From assembly GCF_012034245.1 (NCBI RefSeq), contig NZ_JAATEO010000041.1:1-38803 (forward strand): 38,803 bases of DNA. The letters run 5' to 3'. The notes under the pieces are model-generated. The model worked only from the letters and a program-made list of their open reading frames with translations. It did not search any database and was not told where the DNA came from. The stretch comes from Micromonospora thermarum (GTDB lineage Bacteria; Actinomycetota; Actinomycetes; Mycobacteriales; Micromonosporaceae). Positions 32,797 to 38,803 of the stretch are shown one piece after another. The position numbers were made by a program, and so were the translations under genes. How positions within the stretch are numbered: the stretch's first letter is position 1; each line of letters opens with the position of its first letter.

Positions 32797-34398
32797 GTGA
32801 ATCGCAAGCAGCTAACCAAGAGCCTGGCCGTCCCGGTCGCCGTCCTGGCCATCACCGTGGCGGGATGTAGCGGCAGCAGTGGGCCGGAGCAGAAGCCCGA
32901 CAAGCCCGCGCTGTTCAAGCCCGGCTCCGAGATCAGCTACGCCAAGTACGGCAAGGACTACCCGACCACGAAGGTCAAGGACGTCCCCGGTCCCTGCAGC
33001 TACGAGTCGATCAGCCGCAAGGACTACTCCGGGCAGACACTGAAGATCATCTCGCACGCCGTCCCCGTCATCGGCGAGCCGACCCAACTGCACGCCAGGC
33101 AGTTCGAGGAGATCACCGGGGCCAAGGTCGAGGTGGTCAACGTCCCGTTCGGCGAACTGCACCAGAAGATCCTCACCCCGCTGCAGGCGGGCCAACCGGC
33201 GTACGACGTCATGTTCTACCCCTCACTGTGGATCGGCGACATGGCCCCCTACCTGGTGCCGGTGCCCAAGGAGTACCTGGACGCGCCCGGAATGAAGGAC
33301 GTCACGAAGGCATACCTGGGCGTCGCGACCTGGAACGGGAAGGTGGTGCAGTATCCGGTGGACGGCGACCGGCACTACCTCAAGATCCGTACGGACGTCC
33401 TGGCGGACCGGAAGCACCAAGCGGCCTACCTGGCAGCCACCGGCAAGCAGCTGCGCGCTCCGCAGACCTGGGCCGAGTACCAGGAGATCGCCTCGTTCTT
33501 CGGCGGCAAGGATGTCGACGGCGACGGAAAGCCCAACTTCGGCAGCGCCGAGGTGACTAAGCGCGATGACCTGGTGTTCTCCGCGTTCATCAGCCGCGCC
33601 GCACCCTACGTGAAGCACCCGGACGTCACCGGCGGCGTCTTCTTCGACGTCACGACGATGCAGCCGTTGATCAATACGCCGGGCTTCGTCCGCGCCCTCG
33701 AGGACATGGTCAAGGCCAAGTCGACCTGGCCCGCCGGGGGCGCCAACTTCGGCCTGGGCGACGAGATCTTCTCCTTCGGCGGCGGGCAGGCGCTGATGTC
33801 CTACAGCTGGGACGACGCGTTCATCCAGGCCCAGCAAACGGACAGCAGGATCCGCAACAGGGTCGCCGCCGCGCCGCTGCCCGGCTCCGCGGAGGTCTAC
33901 AACCGCAACACCAGGACCTGGGACAAGATCCAGAACCAGGCACCCTACTTCACCTGGGGATGGACCTCGGCCGTCGCCAAGACCGCCCGCAACCAGAAGA
34001 TGGCTTTCGACTACCTGTGCTTCTTCAGCAACGAAGCGAACACCGCCCTCGACCTGACCATCGGCCGGTTCGGGGTCAACCCCTACCGCAACGCCCACTT
34101 CGACCCGGGGTTCTGGCAGGCGCAGGGGTGGAGCAAGGACGTCGCGACGGCGTACGTCAACACCCTCTCCGGCATGGAGAAGAGCACCAACCGCGTCTTC
34201 GACCTACGGGTGCCCGGCGTCAACGAGTACATGTCCTCGTTGGCCAACGGCGTGGCCGCGGCTCTGGCCGGCCAGCAGACGCCGCAGCAGGCGCTCGACG
34301 CGGTGGCCAAGGAATGGACCGAGATCACCGACCGGGTCGGCAAGGACAGGGTCCAGGAGGCGTACCGGAACGTGGTCGCGCTCGAAGACAACTCCTGA
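32797..34398 (+). CDS. Polyol-type ABC transporter substrate-binding lipoprotein (GlpV-like)
   Basis: This protein of 533 residues starts at GTG 32797, with GAGGAG upstream. The leader ends in a lipobox (TVAGC, C24). Residues 30-80 form an extra N-terminal segment before the solute-binding core, which starts at SGQTLKIISHAVPVIGE. The core has ITGAKVEVVNVPFGELHQKI and later FTWGWTSAVAKTARNQKM. The length is greater than that of usual sugar-binding proteins and close to that of glycerol/polyol-binding GlpV proteins of rhizobia, which fits the ATPase pair at the end of this operon. It lies 21 bp after the dehydrogenase gene, probably on the same transcript. Cargo could be glycerol, another polyol or a related alcohol. 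Confidence 0.85.
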   Translation: MNRKQLTKSLAVPVAVLAITVAGCSGSSGPEQKPDKPALFKPGSEISYAKYGKDYPTTKVKDVPGPCSYESISRKDYSGQTLKIISHAVPVIGEPTQLHARQFEEITGAKVEVVNVPFGELHQKILTPLQAGQPAYDVMFYPSLWIGDMAPYLVPVPKEYLDAPGMKDVTKAYLGVATWNGKVVQYPVDGDRHYLKIRTDVLADRKHQAAYLAATGKQLRAPQTWAEYQEIASFFGGKDVDGDGKPNFGSAEVTKRDDLVFSAFISRAAPYVKHPDVTGGVFFDVTTMQPLINTPGFVRALEDMVKAKSTWPAGGANFGLGDEIFSFGGGQALMSYSWDDAFIQAQQTDSRIRNRVAAAPLPGSAEVYNRNTRTWDKIQNQAPYFTWGWTSAVAKTARNQKMAFDYLCFFSNEANTALDLTIGRFGVNPYRNAHFDPGFWQAQGWSKDVATAYVNTLSGMEKSTNRVFDLRVPGVNEYMSSLANGVAAALAGQQTPQQALDAVAKEWTEITDRVGKDRVQEAYRNVVALEDNS

Positions 34399-34404
34399 CC
34401 CACC

Positions 34405-34450
34405 CCACGGCGGCCGGGCCCGCCCTGCCACGCCAGCCCGGCCGCCGTGG
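34405..34450 (+). terminator. 15-bp intercistronic hairpin after the binding-protein gene
   Basis: CCACGGCGGCCGGGC (34405-34419) pairs perfectly with GCCCGGCCGCCGTGG (34436-34450) around a 16-base loop. It sits between the binding-protein stop and the ribosome-binding site of the first permease. No T-run follows. As at 14029-14055, it probably lowers permease expression relative to the binding protein or stabilises the upstream message. Confidence 0.8.
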
Positions 34451-34476
34451 CCCAACCCCCTCGCGCAAGGAGAACC

Positions 34477-35373
34477 ATGGACGGCCTGCGCCGGCACAAG
34501 AGCATGTTCCTGCTCCCGGGTCTGCTCACGCTGCTGCTGATCATTGTCTTCCCGCTTCTGTTCACGATTCGCGTCAGCTTCTCCGGGTGGAACGTCAGCA
34601 ACCCCGAGATGGACTTCGTGGGCGGAGCGAACTACGTCAAGGTGCTGCAGGACAGCCGCTTCTGGGCCGCGAACCTGCGCCTGGTCCTGCTGGCCGGCGG
34701 CACCGTATTGATCCAGTACCTCATCGGCTTCGGCCTGGCCCTGCTGGTCTGGCGCAACGTGCGCGCCCGGCGGTTGTGGCGGGTGCTGTTCCTCGTTCCG
34801 ATGATGACGACCCCTGTCGTGATGGCCGCGGTCTGGCAGATGATCTTCCATGAGTCTCTCGGCCCGGTGAACGACATGCTCGCCAAGCTCGGCATCGCGC
34901 CGGTCCACTGGTTCACCGAAGCCGGTCCCGCGTTGGCCGCGCTCATGACCGTCGAGATCTGGCAGTGGACCCCGTTCATGTTCCTGCTGATGCTCGCCGG
35001 CCTGTTGAGCCTTCCCAAGGAGCCGTTCCTGGCGGCCGCGATCGACGGCGCCGGCGCCTGGCGCACCTTCTGGAAGGTCACGTTCCCGCTCATGGCGCCG
35101 GTTTCGGTCTCGGCGATCATCATCCGGCTGATCGAGGCGTCGAAGCTCTCCGACACCGTCTACGTGCTGACCTCCGGAGGTCCCGGCTCCGCCACCGAGA
35201 GCCCCGGCTACTACCTCTACCTGCGGGGGCTCAAGGAGCAGCAGACCGGCTACGCCGGGAGCCTGTCGCTCACCTACCTGGTCCTGATGGTCATCACGCT
35301 CACGATCGTCGCCGCCCTGCTCGCCAGGGCGTTCAAGGTGCCCCGACAGTCGTCCAAGGCAAAGGAACAGTAG
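34477..35373 (+). CDS. Polyol-type ABC transporter permease (GlpP-like)
   Basis: ATG 34477 is chosen because AAGGAG lies seven bases upstream and the first helix follows directly. A GTG at 34447 would fall inside the hairpin. The 298-residue protein has six helices starting FLLPGLLTLLLIIVFPLLF and the EAA loop FLAAAIDGAGAWRTFWKVTFP. It is one of two membrane subunits of the importer. The next permease follows after 2 bp. Confidence 0.92.
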   Translation: MDGLRRHKSMFLLPGLLTLLLIIVFPLLFTIRVSFSGWNVSNPEMDFVGGANYVKVLQDSRFWAANLRLVLLAGGTVLIQYLIGFGLALLVWRNVRARRLWRVLFLVPMMTTPVVMAAVWQMIFHESLGPVNDMLAKLGIAPVHWFTEAGPALAALMTVEIWQWTPFMFLLMLAGLLSLPKEPFLAAAIDGAGAWRTFWKVTFPLMAPVSVSAIIIRLIEASKLSDTVYVLTSGGPGSATESPGYYLYLRGLKEQQTGYAGSLSLTYLVLMVITLTIVAALLARAFKVPRQSSKAKEQ

Positions 35374-35375
35374 CG

Positions 35376-36218
35376 ATGTCTCGGCTCTACGCCACCTTCA
35401 AATACACCCTGATCTCGGTCTGGGCCGGTTTCGTCGTCGGACCGTTCATGTGGGCCGTACTGACCAGCTTCAAGGACGCCAACGGGGTTCAGGGCGGTGC
35501 CACCTACCTGCCGTGGGTGCAGTACGAACCCACCCTCACCGGCTGGCAGAACATCTTCGGGGGTGCCGGCGGCGTCGACGTCGTCCGTCCCTTCCTGAAC
35601 AGCGCCGTCATCACGCTCGTCGCCTCGATCATCAGCCTGGCCCTGGGCGCCCTGGCGGCATACGGGCTGTCGCGCTACCGCTTCAAGATCGGCTTCATCG
35701 CCAACAGCGACATCATCTTCTTCTTTGTGTCGCAGCGGATCATGCCCCCGGTGGTCCTGGTGGTGCCCTTCTTCTTCCTGCTGCAATGGGCCAACCTGCT
35801 GGACACCATCCCCGGCCTGGTCATCGTCACGGTCGCGCTGCTGCTGCCGATCGCGGTGTGGGTGATGGTCGACTTCTTCAACGGGATCCCGCGCCAGATC
35901 GACGAGATGGCGATGCTCGACGGTTGCGGCCCGTTCGGGGCCTTCGTACGGGCGATCCTGCCGAACTCGGTGCCCGGGCTGACCGTGGCCGCGATGTTCT
36001 GCGCGGTGTTCGGGTGGAACGACTTCTTCTTCGCCTTCCGGCTGACCTTCACCGAGATCCAGACGTTGCCCCAGGCGGTCGTCGCGCTCAACTCGTCGAT
36101 CCCGCCCTGGTGGACCCTGTCGGCCGCGGCGCTGTTCGGGATGTCGCCGCTGATCCTGCTCGCCGTCTGGGTGGAGCGCTACCTGTCGAAGGGCAGCCTG
36201 CCGGGGGTGATCCGGTGA
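35376..36218 (+). CDS. Polyol-type ABC transporter permease (GlpQ-like)
   Basis: This second membrane subunit has 280 residues. It has six helices from TLISVWAGFVVGPFMWAVLTS to the C-terminal LFGMSPLILLAVWVERYLSKG. The EAA loop departs from consensus: QIDEMAMLDGCGPFGAFVRAI has Glu-Met-Ala where EAA is usual. Its stop overlaps the GTG of the first ATPase gene (GTGA), so subunits are translated together. It is paired with the permease at 34477-35373. Confidence 0.92.
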   Translation: MSRLYATFKYTLISVWAGFVVGPFMWAVLTSFKDANGVQGGATYLPWVQYEPTLTGWQNIFGGAGGVDVVRPFLNSAVITLVASIISLALGALAAYGLSRYRFKIGFIANSDIIFFFVSQRIMPPVVLVVPFFFLLQWANLLDTIPGLVIVTVALLLPIAVWVMVDFFNGIPRQIDEMAMLDGCGPFGAFVRAILPNSVPGLTVAAMFCAVFGWNDFFFAFRLTFTEIQTLPQAVVALNSSIPPWWTLSAAALFGMSPLILLAVWVERYLSKGSLPGVIR

Positions 36219-37303
36219 CCCTCGACGCCACCGACCTGTCGCTGACCGTCGACGGTGTCGACCACCTCAAGGACGTCACCGCCAGCTTCCAGCCCGGTCG
36301 GCTGCACACCGTCATCGGCCGGACGCTGGCCGGGAAGTCCACCCTGCTAAGGGTGCTGGCCGGCCTGCAGCGAGTCGACTCCGGGTCGTTGACCCGCCAC
36401 GGCGCGGACTTCCTCACCACTCCGGTCTGGCGCCGCGACACCGCCATGGTGTACCAGCAGTTCATCAACTACCCGCACCTCACCGTGTTCGACAACGTAG
36501 CCTTCCCGCTGAAGCGGGCCGGCGTGGCGCGCGACGAGATCCGCCGACGGGTGCAGGAGAGCCTGGCGCGTGTCGGTCTGACCGAGTTCCGGCGACGCAG
36601 ACCGTCACAGCTGTCCGGTGGCCAGCAGCAGCGGGTCGCGCTGGCGCGCGCCCTGGTCCGTGGCGCCGGCATCCTCCTGCTGGACGAACCGTTCGCCAAC
36701 CTGGACTACAAGCTGCGCGAGCAGTTGCGCGAAGAATTCAAGACCCTCTTCTCCGACCAGGGTGACGCGGTGGTGATCTACACGACCACGGAACCCGCCG
36801 AGGCGATGATGCTCGGTGACGTGGTGCTGGTCATGCACGAGGGACGCATCATCCAGACCGGCCCACCCGGCGAGGTGTACGACCGACCGGCGACGACCAC
36901 GGTGGCGCGGATCATCAACGACCCGCCGATGAACATCTTCACGGGCCGGATCGCCGGCGGTCGGATCGCCGTGGACGACCTGCAGGTCACGCGCGTCCCG
37001 GCCCACCTCGCCGACCTGCCGGACGGCACCTACCAGTTCGGGCTGCGCGCGCCGGACATCGCACTCGCCTCCGCGGGGCTCCAGGCAGAGGTCACTTTCG
37101 TGGAGATCTCCGGGTCGGAGACCTTCGTCCACCTGGCCCTCAGCGGAACCGGATTTGTCGTACAGATCGACGGCGTCCATGACATCGCGCTCGGCGACCG
37201 GGTGTCGATGCGGCTCCGTCCCGAGAGACTGTTCGCCTTCGACCACTCCGGGGCGCTCGTGCGGTCACCGTCGAGCGGTCCCGGCTCACCGGAAGGGCGC
37301 TGA
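36215..37303 (+). CDS. ABC transporter ATPase, GlpS-like, H-loop histidine missing
   Basis: This is one of two different ATPases in the operon, 362 residues. Walker A is GRTLAGKS (35-42), the variant seen in GlpS of rhizobial glycerol importers. The ABC signature is the full LSGGQ (133-137) and Walker B is ILLLDEP (153-159). The switch histidine is absent: VVIYTTTEPAEA has T192 at its position. The C-terminal third is a TOBE-type regulatory domain (from about 245). It starts at GTG 36215, overlapping the permease stop. Together with the next gene it probably forms a heterodimer with one complete and one defective ATP site. Confidence 0.9.
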   Translation: MTLDATDLSLTVDGVDHLKDVTASFQPGRLHTVIGRTLAGKSTLLRVLAGLQRVDSGSLTRHGADFLTTPVWRRDTAMVYQQFINYPHLTVFDNVAFPLKRAGVARDEIRRRVQESLARVGLTEFRRRRPSQLSGGQQQRVALARALVRGAGILLLDEPFANLDYKLREQLREEFKTLFSDQGDAVVIYTTTEPAEAMMLGDVVLVMHEGRIIQTGPPGEVYDRPATTTVARIINDPPMNIFTGRIAGGRIAVDDLQVTRVPAHLADLPDGTYQFGLRAPDIALASAGLQAEVTFVEISGSETFVHLALSGTGFVVQIDGVHDIALGDRVSMRLRPERLFAFDHSGALVRSPSSGPGSPEGR

Positions 37304-37304
37304 C

Positions 37305-38399
37305 ATGGCGCAAATTGACATCGTCGACGTCGGGCACACCTACACGGCCGGAGCCGAGCAGGAGCGGTGGGCGCTCAAGCCGATGCGGCTGACCCTCGAA
37401 GCCGCCAGGACCTATGCGCTGGTCGGGCCGTCGGGCTGCGGCAAGACCACCCTGCTGAACATCCTGTCCGGGCTGGTCAAACCGGCACAGGGCCGGCTGC
37501 TGTTCGACGGCTCCGACGTCACGGCGCTGCCCACGAAGGCTCGCAACATCGCCCAGGTGTTCCAGTTTCCCGTCATCTACCACTCGATGACGGTCTACGA
37601 GAACCTGGCCTTCCCACTGCGGTGCAGGCGGTGGGACAAGGCCAGGATCGAGGCGAGAGTCCACCAGGTCGCCGAGGCACTCGGACTGGACCATCGACTC
37701 AGGCAGCCCGCCCGGCGGCTCACCGCCGACGACAAGCAGCTGATCTCGCTCGGCCGCGGTCTCGTCCGCGACGATGTCGCGGCGGTGCTGATGGACGAGC
37801 CGCTGACCGTCATCGACCCCCAGCTGAAGCTCTCGTTGCGGCGCCGGATTCGCGAGATCACCGAGCAGTTCCGCCCCACCGTGGTCTACGTGACGCACGA
37901 CCAGTACGAAGCGATGAGCTTCGCGCAAGAAGTACTCGTCATGAAGGATGGCCGGGTGATCCAGCAGGGCACCCCCGAGCAGCTCTTCGAGGCGCCCGCC
38001 TCGACGTACGTGGGCTACTTCATCGGGTCACCGGCGATGAACTTCCTGACCGTCGAACGGGTCGGTGGCCAGGTCACGCTGGCTGGCCGGCCCCTGGCCA
38101 TGGCGTGGGACGTCCCCGACGCTCCGCAGATCCAGGTAGGCGTTCGGCCCGAGTACGTCAAGATCGTCGGGGAGCCCGCAGCCAACGTCTTTCCGACCAG
38201 GGTGCGTGGCGTCCGGGACCACGGACCGCAGCGGGTGCTCGAGGTCGAGTTGGCCGGTCAGCTCATCAAGGTGAAGACGCCGCGCGAGGACGGCGTCCCG
38301 GCGACGGGGCAGATCCTGGTGGAGCTACCGCGCGCCAAAGTTCTCCCCTACGTGGACGGTCATCTGGCGACGACGCCCCGGGCCGCCGATCCTGAGTGA
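37305..38399 (+). CDS. ABC transporter ATPase, GlpT-like, degenerate signature
   Basis: This is the second ATPase, 364 residues, starting 1 bp after the first. Walker A is GPSGCGKT (41-48), Walker B is VLMDEP (161-166), and the H-loop is VVYVTHDQYEA with H198. The ABC signature, normally LSGGQ, reads LTADDKQ (139-145), as in GlpT-type subunits. The C-terminal TOBE-like domain spans about 250-350. Its intact H-loop and degraded signature mirror the first ATPase, which has the reverse. The composite site using its Walker and H-loop plus the partner LSGGQ should be the active one. The operon ends here, with a hairpin 9 bp later. Confidence 0.9.
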   Translation: MAQIDIVDVGHTYTAGAEQERWALKPMRLTLEAARTYALVGPSGCGKTTLLNILSGLVKPAQGRLLFDGSDVTALPTKARNIAQVFQFPVIYHSMTVYENLAFPLRCRRWDKARIEARVHQVAEALGLDHRLRQPARRLTADDKQLISLGRGLVRDDVAAVLMDEPLTVIDPQLKLSLRRRIREITEQFRPTVVYVTHDQYEAMSFAQEVLVMKDGRVIQQGTPEQLFEAPASTYVGYFIGSPAMNFLTVERVGGQVTLAGRPLAMAWDVPDAPQIQVGVRPEYVKIVGEPAANVFPTRVRGVRDHGPQRVLEVELAGQLIKVKTPREDGVPATGQILVELPRAKVLPYVDGHLATTPRAADPE

Positions 38400-38407
38400 C
38401 GCCCGAC

Positions 38408-38451
38408 GGCTGTCCCGGTGCTCGGTATCGAAGCGGGTCGCCGGGGCAGCC
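38408..38451 (+). terminator. Terminator-like hairpin at the end of the polyol operon
   Basis: GGCTGTCCCGG (38408-38418) pairs with CCGGGGCAGCC (38441-38451) with one wobble and a 22-base loop, close after the ATPase stop. No T-run follows. The remaining bases to 38656 show no gene. Confidence 0.5.
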
Positions 38452-38656
38452 CCTTGACCGGCCCCGCTCCTTCATGGATGACATGGTGAGCGGCGGTGAA
38501 GGCGCAGTAAAGCCGTAGCGCCAGGCGTCAGGGAGACCCGGCGATCGGGCGCGACACCGCCATCTGGTTCAGACGATGTTCACGTTTGGGTGCGCCAGAA
38601 CGGTCGCCCTTGTACAGACAGAGCGTCATTCGACATACCCCGGGCAACCGGTGCTC

Positions 38657-38803
38657 CTACTGTCCGACCTTGCGCGCGCGGGCATATGGTTCCTGCCAGA
38701 CCAAGGCCGCGACCACAACGATGAGGATGACAGCGGTGAGCGCGATGGGAATAGGGATGAGAGGGTCGACGAGGACGAGTATCGCTCCCGCGGGGACGAT
38801 GGT
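38657..38803 (-). CDS. Partial membrane protein, C-terminal end
   Basis: A leftward frame enters from the right window edge and ends at TAG 38657-38659, giving the last 48 residues of a protein. It contains one clear membrane helix (PIALTAVILIVVVAALVW) followed by a short basic cytoplasmic tail (QEPYARARKVGQ). This is the usual look of the last helix of a polytopic transporter or small membrane protein, but the family cannot be told. It converges on the polyol operon. Confidence 0.6.
   Translation of the reverse strand, partial: TIVPAGAILVLVDPLIPIPIALTAVILIVVVAALVWQEPYARARKVGQ

Noticed and set aside
34447..34476. GTG 34447 as the start of the first polyol permease
   Set aside because: It lies within the right arm of the intercistronic hairpin and has no ribosome-binding site. 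ATG 34477 has AAGGAG.
1..38803. tRNA genes, attachment-site repeats from tRNA ends, CRISPR arrays
   Set aside because: No cloverleaf, CCA-type ends or regular repeat-spacer pattern was found by eye. A tRNA scan would be needed to exclude them fully.

Overview
The window is high-GC actinomycete DNA. The GC-rich third codon positions, GTG and TTG starts, four-base ATGA/GTGA gene overlaps, sugar ABC transporters without their own ATPase, and secreted multi-domain carbohydrate enzymes all fit a soil actinomycete. A Micromonosporaceae-like origin is my best guess, but that is inference. No rRNA, tRNA or CRISPR array was seen.

Bases 1-8,700 are an accessory, decaying region. It holds small orphan genes (a hypothetical with coding-like sequence beyond its stop, a pentapeptide-repeat protein, a DUF2716 protein with a degraded second copy of its 3' end, and a small CxxC protein). 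It also holds a frameshifted element-type gene, an unknown gene split by a complete IS21-family insertion (52-bp perfect inverted repeats, 5-bp target duplication), and a tyrosine integrase that has lost its catalytic C-terminus. Together they look like the remains of an integrative element.

Bases 8,700-21,240 are an intact glucan-use locus. Two divergent paralogous ROK repressors share one 194-bp intergenic region. The rightward one is translationally coupled to a GH1 beta-glucosidase, followed by a lipoprotein sugar-binding protein, two permeases, a cytoplasmic GH5 glycosidase and a 1226-residue secreted GH5 enzyme with six discoidin (F5/8 type C) modules. Three of these modules lie inside the GH5 domain itself. 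The model is outside depolymerisation, uptake of oligosaccharides, and inside hydrolysis by GH5 and GH1. The sequence resemblance is to beta-1,3-glucanase-like GH5 enzymes, but the exact linkage is not proven.

Bases 21,240-23,990 are a gene graveyard. It contains fragments of an IS110 transposase, a streptogrisin-type protease, a nuclease-like protein, an AbrB-like protein and a recombinase.

Bases 24,000-29,580 concern chitin. There is a secreted AA10 lytic polysaccharide monooxygenase with a chitin-binding module, a RidA protein next to a truncated amidohydrolase, a sugar ABC transporter damaged by two apparent deletions (binding protein without its N-terminal half; first permease without its last helix joined to a second without its N-terminus), and an intact GH20 hexosaminidase.

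Bases 29,770-38,400 form a polyol or alcohol module. An AcoR-like activator lies divergent from a zinc alcohol dehydrogenase, with two spaced palindromic sites between them. A five-gene ABC importer follows, resembling rhizobial GlpSTPQV. Its two ATPases are complementary-degenerate: one lacks the H-loop histidine, the other lacks the LSGGQ signature. Hairpins sit between the binding-protein gene and the first permease gene in both intact transporter operons. A partial leftward membrane-protein gene closes the window.
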